This document shows, piece by piece, positions 25,642 to 35,241 of a stretch of 64,000 bases of DNA. The notes under the pieces were generated by a model. That model saw only the letters and a list, made by a program, of their open reading frames with translations. It was not told the DNA's origin and made no database searches. Within the stretch, counting starts at the first letter, position 1. Each line of letters starts with the position of its first letter. This DNA comes from Candidatus Eisenbacteria bacterium. GTDB lineage: Bacteria; Eisenbacteria; RBG-16-71-46; CAIMUX01; JAHJDP01. The position numbers and the translations under genes were made by a program. Location: NCBI GenBank assembly GCA_018831195.1, contig JAHJDP010000018.1, positions 1 through 64,000 of the forward strand. Direction: 5' to 3'.

Positions 25642-28194
25642 ATGAAGAAAACTCTCATCGTAATTGCCGCGCTATTGCTCCTGCTCGTGGCAGCACTGTT
25701 CATAGTGCCGCTGGTATTTGAGGGGCAGATCAAGGAAATGGTCAAGCATGAAGCCAACAAGCGCATGGCTGCCGCTCTCGATTTCGATGACATCGGCCTC
25801 AGCCTGATCAGACATTTCCCCAAAGCAACACTCACGATCGACAAAATGATAATCGTCAACAAGGAGCCATTTGCCGGCGATACCCTGCTGGTGCTGCCGG
25901 AATTCGAGGGGACAGTCAATCTCGGCAGTCTTATCGGCGGCGGCCCGCTGGAGATCGTGTCTATTCACCTGATTGAGCCGCACATGAATCTGCGGGTGGG
26001 GCAGGATGGACGCAACAACTGGCAGATATTTGCCGAATCGCCCCCGGAAGATGTATCCGCGGTGGACGCGTCCACCAAGCCGTTCAATCTGGCAGTACAA
26101 ACCTATGAAATTAAGGATGGCCATCTCAGTTACCAGGATGAGGCCGGCGGCGTGCAGGTGCTTGTCGCGGGATTGCGGCATCAGGGGCATGGTGATTTCA
26201 GTCAGAGCCAGTTCCTATTGGCGACCCATACCGAGATTGCGGCAATGACCGTTTTGATGCAGGGAACAACCTATCTCAGCGAAGCGCAGGTTGTGGCAAA
26301 GGCGGATATCAATGTGGACCTCGTGAACAAGAAGTACGTTTTCGCTGATAATGAGATACGTCTCAATGATCTCGCGCTTGCATTTACTGGGTGGGCTGCT
26401 CAGCGTGGGGAAGAGGTGGAACTTGATCTGAGGCTTGGTGCCCCTGAGGCTGATTTGAAAAGCCTGCTGTCGATGATCCCCTTTGTATATCAAAAAGACT
26501 TTGAGGACCTTTCCGCCGAGGGCCAACTGAAATTGGCCGGCGAGATCAAGGGTGTCAGCAGCAAGACGTCGCTTCCGAACTTCGACATCAGCGTCAATCT
26601 CAATGAGGGCCGGGCGAAATACTCGCAGATGCCGACCTCAATTGATCAGGTGCAAATGACTCTCCAAATCAGCAACCGCGGTAAAGAACCTGATGATGTC
26701 GTGGTTAAACTTGACAGCCTTCATTTCGAGATCCTCGGCAAGGCGGTTGACATCACCGGCTCAGTGAAAACGCCGCTGTCCGATCCCCTGCTTGACTTGA
26801 ATATCATAGGCTCCGTGGATCTGGGAACTGCCGTCAATATCGCCCCGCTCGAGCAGGTACCCGACCTCAAAGGCGACCTGCGGTCGGAGTTGCATCTGAA
26901 GGGCAATTTGTCGGATGCCGAGAAGGGCCACGCCGACAAGTTCAGTGTCAGCGGCGTACTGGTCTTCACCGATGTGGATTATGGCTCCGCGCAGCTTCCC
27001 GAACGTCTGAAAGTGAGCAACGCTCAGATCACCTTTTCGCCGCAGCGAATCACACTTGACAAGCTAATAGCCAAAGTCGGCAAGAGTGATGTCAGCGCCA
27101 ATGGGCTGCTGGAAGATGTTGTCGGTTACATCTTCGCCAAGAAGACGCTCAAAGGTACGCTTGTTGTCAAGTCGAGCTTCCTTGATCTGAATCCCTGGGT
27201 GACCGACGAGAGTGAAAAGTTGCAGGCAGTGGAACTCCCGGCTGGTGTTGAGATTCTGATGCAGGCTGATTTCGGACGCGTGCTTTACGATAACCTGGAA
27301 TTGGCCGATGCTGCCGGCAATCTTCAACTGAAGGATCAAATACTGAGCTTGCTCGATCTGCATACGAAGACATTGGGAGGAACGGTCGTTGCCAGCGGCA
27401 ACTATAGTTTCATCCCGCCGAAACGACCTCATCTCTTCCTCGATGCCAAGGTAACCGAACTGAGCATACCGACCACCTTTGAAAAGCTGGAAGCAGTACA
27501 GCGTTTCGCGCCCATCGCACATCATCTGGTGGGTTCATTTAGCGGCGAGATCAATATCGACTCCGATCTCGATGCCGCATTGCTGCCCATGTGGCAGGAA
27601 TTCTTCAGCAAAGGTCAACTCCGTATTCCCAAGGTTGATTTGAAGGGATTCGCACCGCTCGACATGGTAGCCGACAACCTCCAGCTTGCCAAACTCAAGA
27701 ATCCCTCAATGCACAACCTGGATCCGGCCTATCTAATCGAGGGCGGCCGTTTCCGACTCAAGCCGATCGACTTTTCCATAGACAATTACCTGATCACAGT
27801 CTCGGGTTCGAACGGACTCGATAAGTCAATCGACTACAAACTGACAATCCATGTCCCCGCATCTGAACTCAAATCGAAAACGAACTCTTTCATCTCACAA
27901 CTGGTGGGTCAGGACATCGCCGCTCTGACCAATGAAACGATTGTGATCGATGTGGCCATCGGGGGCACCCTGACGAGTCCCAGTGTCAAGACTTCACTCG
28001 CGCAGATCATCAAGGGTGCGGTCACTGATCCACTCAAAGACGCCGTCACGGCTGAAGTGGACAAACAGAAACTCGAGGCAGAGAAGAAGGCGCAAGAGGA
28101 AATCGCCAAGCAGAAACTGGAGCTTGAGAAGAAAAAGAAAGAAGCGGAGGAGAAGATCAAGAACAAGCTGAAGGACTTGTTCAAGAAACCGTAA
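25642..28194 (+). CDS. AsmA family protein
   Basis: The product has 850 residues. AAAGGG precedes the ATG. An N-terminal membrane helix (about 4-24) is followed by an AsmA N-terminal domain (IDKMIIVNKEPFAGDTLL; LRVGQDGRNNW near residue 125) and an AsmA_2-like C-terminal domain (about 620-790, with SFSGEINID). The last 45 residues are a Lys/Glu-rich coiled coil. AsmA-like proteins sit in the inner membrane, reach across the periplasm, and are implicated in outer-membrane lipid homeostasis. It is monocistronic, convergent with the ATPase gene at 28334. The family is clear; the exact role is not. Confidence 0.9.
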   Translation: MKKTLIVIAALLLLLVAALFIVPLVFEGQIKEMVKHEANKRMAAALDFDDIGLSLIRHFPKATLTIDKMIIVNKEPFAGDTLLVLPEFEGTVNLGSLIGGGPLEIVSIHLIEPHMNLRVGQDGRNNWQIFAESPPEDVSAVDASTKPFNLAVQTYEIKDGHLSYQDEAGGVQVLVAGLRHQGHGDFSQSQFLLATHTEIAAMTVLMQGTTYLSEAQVVAKADINVDLVNKKYVFADNEIRLNDLALAFTGWAAQRGEEVELDLRLGAPEADLKSLLSMIPFVYQKDFEDLSAEGQLKLAGEIKGVSSKTSLPNFDISVNLNEGRAKYSQMPTSIDQVQMTLQISNRGKEPDDVVVKLDSLHFEILGKAVDITGSVKTPLSDPLLDLNIIGSVDLGTAVNIAPLEQVPDLKGDLRSELHLKGNLSDAEKGHADKFSVSGVLVFTDVDYGSAQLPERLKVSNAQITFSPQRITLDKLIAKVGKSDVSANGLLEDVVGYIFAKKTLKGTLVVKSSFLDLNPWVTDESEKLQAVELPAGVEILMQADFGRVLYDNLELADAAGNLQLKDQILSLLDLHTKTLGGTVVASGNYSFIPPKRPHLFLDAKVTELSIPTTFEKLEAVQRFAPIAHHLVGSFSGEINIDSDLDAALLPMWQEFFSKGQLRIPKVDLKGFAPLDMVADNLQLAKLKNPSMHNLDPAYLIEGGRFRLKPIDFSIDNYLITVSGSNGLDKSIDYKLTIHVPASELKSKTNSFISQLVGQDIAALTNETIVIDVAIGGTLTSPSVKTSLAQIIKGAVTDPLKDAVTAEVDKQKLEAEKKAQEEIAKQKLELEKKKKEAEEKIKNKLKDLFKKP

Positions 28195-28333
28195 GCTGAG
28201 AGATGTGCATCCCGATAAGTGTGCCACAAAAGCGAGGAAAGGGGATCAGGATTGACTGATCCTTCAGAATGTGTAAGTGCGGTTTTGTGAAAGCATGATC
28301 ATTGCCCGTATCCACGGGCGGGTTCCGCGCCGG

Positions 28334-29476
28334 CTACCGCCGCTCCAGTTTTCCCTTCCAGAGTTCATCCAGGAACACTTGCCATGGTAGGATCCGTATC
28401 CCACCGACCTGCCGGACACGTGGTTCTAAACTCACGCAGATCATCTGCTTGAGTTTCTTCTCCTCTGAGAGGGCTCGCAAACCCCTAAGATCATCAGAAG
28501 TAATATTCTTCTTAGCTTTCGCCTCAATGGCCGTGTGATCGCCAATGATAAAGTCAACTTCAAAACCTGAGGTGGATCGCCAATAGCTCAAGATTTCGCC
28601 GGATACAGAATCTCTTTGGCAGCGAAGCTCGTGGAAAATGTAAGTTTCAAAGGCTTCACCGAACTCCGGCGTGCCGATCCTGAATGCCCTGCCCTGCAGG
28701 GATGCCACGACTCCAACGTCGAAAAAGTAGTACTTCGAACTCACGATGGGCTTTCGTTTAAGAGACTTTTTCCATGCCGGAAGCTCATGAACAATGAGTG
28801 TGTCCCTCAAGATATCGAAGTAATCGTAGACGGTTGTCCTTGCCACCTGCGCGTCGTTTGCGACCTTTGTATAATTCACAATAGTGGCATTGCAAAGGGC
28901 GGCGATGCGTAGGAAGCGGCTGAAAGCGGGTACATTGCGGGTAGCGCCCTCCGCGGCAATTTCTTGCTGCAGATATGAGCCCACATAGGCTTCCAGATCT
29001 GCAGCAGGATCGTCGGAGAAGTAGATTGAAGGGAGGAGACCCCGCGAAGCCATCTTCAACAGATCGAAACGATCACCCAGCTCTTGATAAGTCAATGGAT
29101 GAAGAAACTTCGTGCGGACTCTACCTCCCAATAGATTGACCCCTCCTCGTCGGAGTTTGCGTGCGCTTGACCCCGTGAGCAAGAATCGAAGCCCTCGGGA
29201 TTCAATCAGGCGGTGAACCTCATTCAAAAGTTCCGGGAGTCTCTGAATCTCGTCAATGACGATGACGCTGTCCTTTGGGGAGATTTCCTCTTCCAATCGG
29301 CCCGGATTATTGCTGAGCGCCAGAAAGACGGAAGAATCGAGGAGATCGAAGATTCGGGCGTCGGCCAGAGAGCGGCGGATTAAGAAGGTCTTGCCGGTCT
29401 GACGGGGTCCGAACAAGAAATGAGATTTCTTCTGCAGGAGAGCATTTAGATCCAGGGTACGCGTTACTTCTACCAT
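28334..29476 (-). CDS. AAA family ATPase with DUF4143 domain
   Basis: The product has 380 residues. On the minus strand GGAGG lies 5 nt before the ATG at 29476. The P-loop is FGPRQTGKT (about 22-30), the Walker B VIVIDEIQRLP (about 70-80), and a sensor FLLTGSSARKL follows. The C-terminal half is a DUF4143 region with a restriction-endonuclease-like fold signature (EVDFIIGDHTAIEAKAKK). The family is widespread and often mobile; its targets are unknown. It stands alone, convergent with the AsmA-like gene. Confidence 0.93.
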   Translation of the reverse strand: MVEVTRTLDLNALLQKKSHFLFGPRQTGKTFLIRRSLADARIFDLLDSSVFLALSNNPGRLEEEISPKDSVIVIDEIQRLPELLNEVHRLIESRGLRFLLTGSSARKLRRGGVNLLGGRVRTKFLHPLTYQELGDRFDLLKMASRGLLPSIYFSDDPAADLEAYVGSYLQQEIAAEGATRNVPAFSRFLRIAALCNATIVNYTKVANDAQVARTTVYDYFDILRDTLIVHELPAWKKSLKRKPIVSSKYYFFDVGVVASLQGRAFRIGTPEFGEAFETYIFHELRCQRDSVSGEILSYWRSTSGFEVDFIIGDHTAIEAKAKKNITSDDLRGLRALSEEKKLKQMICVSLEPRVRQVGGIRILPWQVFLDELWKGKLERR

Positions 29477-29629
29477 GTCGGCCTCCAGAATCGTCGTCTA
29501 TTTCGTCATTCAGGATGCCAAATGACGACTATATTGTCAATTGGTATTCAACCCAAAGCAACTATTCTATCTATCTATTTGGGGGGCTATCGGTTAGGTA
29601 TGCGAAACCAGAAACTCGACGTGAGCTGG

Positions 29630-29767
29630 AATCAGAGAATGATGAGAAAATGGTCCCGCACGGGGAGCCACCGGAAGCCGCCTCGAAACGGGGCGGTTTG
29701 TTTTGTTAACGGAGACCCCGGTGGTGAGAGCTGCTGGGATTCGCTATATGTGTAAGTGTCATGGAAG
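29630..29767 (+). repeat. Structured intergenic repeat, copy 5
   Basis: This copy contains CACGGGGAGCC, CCTCGAAACGGGG, GTTAACGGAGACCCCGG, TGGTGAGAGCTGCTGGG and ATTCGCTATATGTGTAAGTG. Its 3' half is nearly identical to copy 3. It lies between the divergent-strand ATPase start and the end of the beta-helix gene, which is on the minus strand, so the copy is antisense to that gene's 3' flank. Confidence 0.78.
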
Positions 29768-29771
29768 GTAT

Positions 29772-30878
29772 CTAGCGTTTATTCTCGCGGGAATTGAGTT
29801 TTAATAGGCCCCACGTGGTCGGAATAGGGGCTGGTGTCGGAACGGAGGAAATTGGGCAGCCAATTGGAAGAGCGCCTATCAACCCGCAGTCGGTATTATC
29901 CGGGTGGTGACCGGGCAAGCAGGGGGAGCTGGCAGTCAGGGTGAAATCGCCGTTGTCGGGATCACAGAATTGAGGATCGGCGCTTATATGCCCGTCTACG
30001 CCGAAGGGGCCAAAATCGATCAAATTTCCATACACGTCATTGCAGGAGCATTCAAGATGCTCCAAGCTAGCGTTCCCACTCCCCACATTGAAAGCAATAA
30101 TGTTATTCTTGTAGGTCCCAGATCCGGTGTGCTCGATGATTCCACCATAGGATCCACTCTCGTTAAACGCAAAGGTATTGCCTTCGATGAATGCAGTATT
30201 GCTGTGAAAGCGGAAGAGCGGGAAGTCAGAGCAGGTATTGTTGACGACCACATTTTGTCTAAATGTAAGAGTACCGTCAAATGTTCCAATGATATCTATA
30301 CTGCTGAAGTTGCCTTCAATCCAACACCCACTTATGGTGGGGGACGCAAAAAGAATCTCCAATGCGGCTCCCGACAAGGCGTTGTTTTCGACAATGTGAA
30401 GACCCTTAAAGACCGGGGTGCAAAGATCGGGAGACGGCGACCCCTCGACATTGATCGCTCCACCGCCGGGGGCGCCATAACCTCCTTCTCTGCCATGCGT
30501 GAGTGTGAGGCCCTCCACTACGGCTTCAGAGCTGATATTCCCCGCATATTCTGCCCAACAGACAACAACTCTTCCCTGGTCCTGAGCATCGAGTATCGTG
30601 ACTTCGGGGCCATCGGAGCTGTGAATCCAGATACTGTCTTTCATTGTGATGATTGTGTTCCAATCTCCCCACGGGTCGGGATGCAAATCGGAATACACAC
30701 CGGGATGGATCAGGACATCATCCCCCGCCGAGGCGGAGTCGATCGCTGCTTGGATGGTCGGTGCGTCACCACTCCCGTCCTCGTAGACATGCCATGTTTC
30801 AGAGTATGAAGGCTGTACCATAGATTGGAGCAAAGCAAAAGCCATGGCAACCAGTACAAAAGACCGATTCACATACAT
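29772..30878 (-). CDS. Secreted right-handed beta-helix protein with TWGLLK tail
   Basis: The product has 368 residues from the ATG at 30878 (GAGG 9 nt upstream on the minus strand); a start at 30905 lacks this. The signal peptide ends near SYSE (about 27). A beta-helix of the pectin-lyase-like type is marked by DAPTIQAAIDSASAGD and repeated G-x-[IT]-x-x-N-x-[IVA] coils. Such proteins are mostly surface or extracellular. It ends in a Pro-rich linker and TTWGLLK plus a basic tail, a motif shared with the exported protein at 62248. No catalytic residues can be assigned. The Cys content is high (about ten), suggesting disulfides. Confidence 0.85.
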   Translation of the reverse strand: MYVNRSFVLVAMAFALLQSMVQPSYSETWHVYEDGSGDAPTIQAAIDSASAGDDVLIHPGVYSDLHPDPWGDWNTIITMKDSIWIHSSDGPEVTILDAQDQGRVVVCWAEYAGNISSEAVVEGLTLTHGREGGYGAPGGGAINVEGSPSPDLCTPVFKGLHIVENNALSGAALEILFASPTISGCWIEGNFSSIDIIGTFDGTLTFRQNVVVNNTCSDFPLFRFHSNTAFIEGNTFAFNESGSYGGIIEHTGSGTYKNNIIAFNVGSGNASLEHLECSCNDVYGNLIDFGPFGVDGHISADPQFCDPDNGDFTLTASSPCLPGHHPDNTDCGLIGALPIGCPISSVPTPAPIPTTWGLLKLNSRENKR

Positions 30879-31063
30879 TTCACACCTCGCTTGCGGCTCC
30901 CTCAATACTAGTCACTCGACCTCGCCAATAGTATAAGGCCAATTGGGCTCGGCCGTCAAATGGAAGGCGTAGTCTCCCATAACTGACTACTAAATAGGAG
31001 GTTGCGGTTGTATAAGTAGTTTTTGTGTAACAATGCAAAGCAATGAAATGGGGTAAGGTTACC

Positions 31064-34000
31064 CTACGCCGCTTTTCGGACATTACAGGCATGGGCATGC
31101 ATAACGCTCGCAATAACATTTTTCAAATCATTATTGTTGATCGGTTTTGCAATATAGCCATTCATGCCGGATTCTAGACACCTTTTCTGATCTTCTTCCA
31201 AGGTATGCGCGGTTACGGCTATTATTGGTATATCACGATACCAACTATCGGAATGTCTAATAATGCTTGTGGCCTCGAAGCCATTCATTACAGGCATCTG
31301 AATGTCCAACAGGATGAGGTCGAATTCTCCTGATGCCAACTTGTCCAAAGCAACAGCACCATTTTCTGCTATTTTAGTGCTGTGGCCGGCCCTCTTCAGC
31401 ATGGCCGACGCAACCATCTGATTGACGACGATATCTTCTACCAGAAGAATGTCCAAACTGTTCGATTCCTGCGGTTGCGTCTCCTGGTATTTCTTTGGTG
31501 AATAAGCGCTATACTCAGATATCTCAAGCGAAAGGTTTTCTTTCTTGACGGATTGGCCCGGCCCGAAACATGCATTGAATTGGAATGTGCTTCCCTGTCC
31601 AACTTCGCTTTTTACCGAGATTGATCCTTTCATCATTTTGAGAAGCTGACGGCAAATTGTCAGACCGATTCCCGTGCCGCCGTGTTCTCTTGTATGGGAT
31701 CCGTCTGCTTGGCGAAAGCTGTCAAAAATAGAATCCATATTTTCTGAAGAAATGCCGATTCCCGTATCGCAAATTGTAAATTCGATCAAGATCGTATCTT
31801 GATTTGGAGGGATTGACTTGCTTCGCCGAATGTGAAGCTCTATCGAACCTTTATCGGTGAATTTCTCTGCATTTCCAACGACTTCCTTAAGCACCTGATG
31901 CAGAGCATTTCTATTTCCTTTCAGGTTGATGGGGACATCGGAATCGATGATAATTCGAAATTCTATTCCTTTGTCGCGAATACGAGTTCCCTTGATAAAA
32001 TCGATTTCATCCAGTAAGTCGGTTAGTTTGAAGTCGTGCTGACCAAGCGGATGGTCGCCACCTATAATGTTTGAAATCTCGAGAATATTGTTCATTATCT
32101 CCAGAAGCGAATCGGCTGAATGCTTGACGATTTCAAGATTCTCGCGCTGGTCTTCGTCGAGATCAGAGTCCAGGGTCAGCATTGTCATGCCGATGATTCC
32201 GTTCATGGGTGTCCGGAATTCATGACTGATATTCGCCAGAAATTCGCTTTTAACCTGATTTGCATCGTTGGCAATGGCCATTGCGTGTTGCATCGCTACT
32301 TCGGCACGCTCGCGTTCTTTGATTTCCTGTTGAAGCGCTCGATTTTGTTTTCTTATGCCATATGTCCGGAACCTATAGAATGCAATGATGAAAAATAGCG
32401 CTATTAATATGACAATTGATCTGAACCAAAGGGTTTGCCAAAATGGCGGGGTTATGGAAATATTAAGTGAAAGTGCGTTTTCGTTCCACACATTGTCGCT
32501 ATTGGAAGATTTGACAAGAAAGACATAATCGCCTGGCGGCAGGCAGGTGTATGTCGCAAATCTCCGTGAACCTACATAGTTCCAATCGCGTTCGAAACCC
32601 TCCATCATGTAGGCGTATTGATTGCGTTCCGGAGTGACAAAATGTAACCCTGAGAATTCAAAAGTGAATACATCCTCGCGGTATGATAGGACGATATCTT
32701 TTGTGTCTGTAATTGCACGATCAAGAATTACTGAAGCATTGATTTCAGAACCTATTGTCACGCTTTTATTGAATATTAGAATATCCGTGATTATGACATG
32801 CGATAGATATGGATTATCCATGATATCATCCGGGAAGAAGGCGTTGAATCCGTTAATGCCCCCGAAGAACATTTCTCCTCGTGCGCTTCGGTAAAATGAG
32901 CCTCCGTTGAATTCATTACTCTGCAGGCCATCTCTGGTATCAAAATTCCTGAATGTTTCGGTTCGCGGATCGAATTTCGACAGACCCATGTTGGTGCTCA
33001 ACCAAAGGATTCCGTGATCGTCCTGTAGAATGCCATAAATGGCGTTACTGGCCAGGCCGTCTTGAATCGTATAACTGGTAAACGCGCCGGTTTGCCGATC
33101 GTATCGATTCAAACCACCGGCATAAGTTGCAATCCACAAGATTCCGGAAGAATCCTCGACAATTGAAAACACATGATTTTCGCTCAAGCTGTTCGGATTA
33201 TCAGGATCATTTAGATATCGGGTGAACATCCCGGTTTCACGGTCGAGCCGGCAGATTCCACCTCCTTCCGTTCCTATCCAAAGCACATGTCCTGCTTCAT
33301 CTTCATCCTCATAGATACTGCGGATGTAGTTATTGCTGATGCTATGTGGATTCGTTGTGTCGTTTTTATAATTAGAAAATGTTGAGCTTTGACGGTCAAA
33401 ACTGTCGAGCCCGCCGCCATATGTTCCAATCCATAAAACTCCACCACGGTCCTCATAAATAGTGCGGATCTGGTCCGCGCTGATTGTTTTTGGATCATCC
33501 GGATCGTGGCGGAAACTCGTAAATAATTTGCTTTCACTGTCGAAGCGGTTCAAACCGCCCCCATTGGTTCCTATCCAGAGAACATGCGCACGATCTTCAT
33601 AGATGCAGCGGACGAAAGCGTTGCTCAGACTATTGGGGTCGGATGGATCCGGCTGAAAATTCTCAAGGCTATTGGTGGTTCGATCCAACCGGTCAAGACC
33701 ATTGCCGTGGGTTCCAATCCAGAGGATCCCCTGATGATCCTCAATGACCGACCAAATGATGCTATGGCTGAGCATTCCTCCTGTAATTGTATTGGGCTTG
33801 TAATGGACGAAAGCCTTGGATTCGAGATCGAGCTTATCGACGCCACCGCCATAAGTTCCGATCCAGAGAACTCCGGAGCGATCCGCATACAGTGCGCGAA
33901 CATCATCTCGACTCAAGCTGCCCGGACTGTTCTGCAAGCGATTATAGCGAGTCAAATGGCCGGTATGCCGATCCAAACGGTTGAGGCCGTTATTTGTTCC

Positions 34001-34951
34001 GATCCAGAGAATTCCGGATGCGTCTAAGCAAATGGCTTGGATATTGTCGGAATTTATGCTGTTTGGATCCGAAGGATCAAATGTGTAAGATGTGACTTGG
34101 TTGTTATATTTGTCAAACTTAATCAAGCCGCTTTCTCCGGTTCCGACCCAGAGGACGCCGTCATCGTCTTCGATCAACGCTTGCACCGTAATGTTTTGTG
34201 GAAATTTGGAAGTCTCACTTGTATTTCCAACGCGTTTGAAGCTGTATGCTGGTACGGCATCGAACGACCCACGGGTTTCTGTCACGTCAGGCGTATGCAA
34301 GATGTCGAGGCCATTATCCGTACCGATCCAGACAGTTCCTGACCGATCCGTAAATAATGCGTTGATTGTGTTACCGCTGATACTTTTGGGATTCTCGGAG
34401 TCGCTGAGGAATTGCTTAAATGTTCCAGCTGCGGGGTCATACCTGTTCAAGCCGAGATCAGTGCCTATCCATATCGCTCCAGATCGATCTTCGGTGAGAG
34501 AATGCACGATCTCATTGCTCAAAAAACCGGAGCTTCCGTCGGTGCTTTGAAAGCGTGTAAACGTATTTGTTGCCGGATCATAGCAATTCAGACCGCCGTG
34601 AAAGGTTCCGATCCAGAGCAAGCCACGGCTATCTTCCATGATAGTGAGGATGTCACTATAGCTCGGACTGTTAGCGTCATCCGGATTATGCTTAAAAATG
34701 CGGAAATCATAACCGTCGTAGCGATTCAGTCCATCCTCGGTTCCGAACCACATAAATCCTCGTTGGTCCTGGATAATACATTTTACGATGCTTTGCGAGA
34801 GACCCTCATTGAGCGAAATCTGTACGAAATTGGTCTGGATACCCATTGAGGGATTGTTTGAGCAGAGCAGGACGCATATGGAAATGAAAATAAAGACGAA
34901 CAATTTGCGCCATTGCTTGGCTGAGCCACTCAGTTCGTTAGACGAGGCCAT
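31064..34951 (-). CDS. Hybrid histidine kinase with Reg_prop/Y_Y_Y sensor and receiver domain
   Basis: The product has about 1295 residues; the ATG at 34951 is chosen, with 34966 and a TTG at 35002 as alternatives. A signal-anchor (about 15-33) precedes about 13-14 Reg_prop repeats (WIGTxGGGLxRFD-type) forming two periplasmic propellers, a Y_Y_Y domain (about 690-770), one membrane helix near 790-810, HisKA with H910 (ISHEFRTPMNGI), HATPase_c with DTGIGI and GGTGIGLTI, and a receiver with D1216 (LILLDIQMP). This resembles Bacteroidetes HTCS glycan sensors but lacks the AraC DNA-binding domain. It is divergent from the GH29-DUF4838-GH3 operon. AT-rich base use suggests transfer. Confidence 0.93.
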   Translation of the reverse strand: MASSNELSGSAKQWRKLFVFIFISICVLLCSNNPSMGIQTNFVQISLNEGLSQSIVKCIIQDQRGFMWFGTEDGLNRYDGYDFRIFKHNPDDANSPSYSDILTIMEDSRGLLWIGTFHGGLNCYDPATNTFTRFQSTDGSSGFLSNEIVHSLTEDRSGAIWIGTDLGLNRYDPAAGTFKQFLSDSENPKSISGNTINALFTDRSGTVWIGTDNGLDILHTPDVTETRGSFDAVPAYSFKRVGNTSETSKFPQNITVQALIEDDDGVLWVGTGESGLIKFDKYNNQVTSYTFDPSDPNSINSDNIQAICLDASGILWIGTNNGLNRLDRHTGHLTRYNRLQNSPGSLSRDDVRALYADRSGVLWIGTYGGGVDKLDLESKAFVHYKPNTITGGMLSHSIIWSVIEDHQGILWIGTHGNGLDRLDRTTNSLENFQPDPSDPNSLSNAFVRCIYEDRAHVLWIGTNGGGLNRFDSESKLFTSFRHDPDDPKTISADQIRTIYEDRGGVLWIGTYGGGLDSFDRQSSTFSNYKNDTTNPHSISNNYIRSIYEDEDEAGHVLWIGTEGGGICRLDRETGMFTRYLNDPDNPNSLSENHVFSIVEDSSGILWIATYAGGLNRYDRQTGAFTSYTIQDGLASNAIYGILQDDHGILWLSTNMGLSKFDPRTETFRNFDTRDGLQSNEFNGGSFYRSARGEMFFGGINGFNAFFPDDIMDNPYLSHVIITDILIFNKSVTIGSEINASVILDRAITDTKDIVLSYREDVFTFEFSGLHFVTPERNQYAYMMEGFERDWNYVGSRRFATYTCLPPGDYVFLVKSSNSDNVWNENALSLNISITPPFWQTLWFRSIVILIALFFIIAFYRFRTYGIRKQNRALQQEIKERERAEVAMQHAMAIANDANQVKSEFLANISHEFRTPMNGIIGMTMLTLDSDLDEDQRENLEIVKHSADSLLEIMNNILEISNIIGGDHPLGQHDFKLTDLLDEIDFIKGTRIRDKGIEFRIIIDSDVPINLKGNRNALHQVLKEVVGNAEKFTDKGSIELHIRRSKSIPPNQDTILIEFTICDTGIGISSENMDSIFDSFRQADGSHTREHGGTGIGLTICRQLLKMMKGSISVKSEVGQGSTFQFNACFGPGQSVKKENLSLEISEYSAYSPKKYQETQPQESNSLDILLVEDIVVNQMVASAMLKRAGHSTKIAENGAVALDKLASGEFDLILLDIQMPVMNGFEATSIIRHSDSWYRDIPIIAVTAHTLEEDQKRCLESGMNGYIAKPINNNDLKNVIASVMHAHACNVRKAA

Positions 34952-35132
34952 CTTGATATCCCGCATTGTAGAGTGATCATACAGCAAAGGACCCCTATCC
35001 AATGGGTATTCTTGTCTTTCCCGAAATACGGTATTTTGATCTATATCGGGTTAATTTTGGATAATCTTGATTGGAAAATTCATCTTCTGAATAGAACCGG
35101 CCGCGCGCCGGAGATGCTATTCATTCCCCCTT

Positions 35133-35161
35133 TTCAAGGGCGCTGCACAATCTGCTATCAT
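35133..35161 (+). promoter_or_regulatory. Candidate sigma-70-type promoter with extended -10
   Basis: An extended -10, TGCTATCAT, lies at 35153-35161 with TTCAAG 17 bp upstream. It is 80 bp before the GH29 start. Bases 35152-35200 resemble 51763-51800, the region before another secreted-protein gene, which supports a shared regulatory signal. Confidence 0.35.
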
Positions 35162-35241
35162 GGAACCTGTTTCAGGGCATGGGCCGGACCGGCCCTCGAC
35201 CGAGCACGGGGATGACCCGAGCGAACCATCCGGAGGATCTT

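Noticed and set aside
29515-29755. Short frames over the fifth repeat copy
   Set aside because: They read straight through the repeat and are explained by it.
14251-29767. Integron with attC sites
   Set aside because: The spacing and direct orientation looked cassette-like, but the repeats lack R'/R'' core sites at their ends, the enclosed units are several kb with genes on both strands, and no integrase is present.
33584-34849. Plus-strand frames opposite the hybrid kinase
   Set aside because: They arise from the regular Reg_prop repeat codons read on the other strand.
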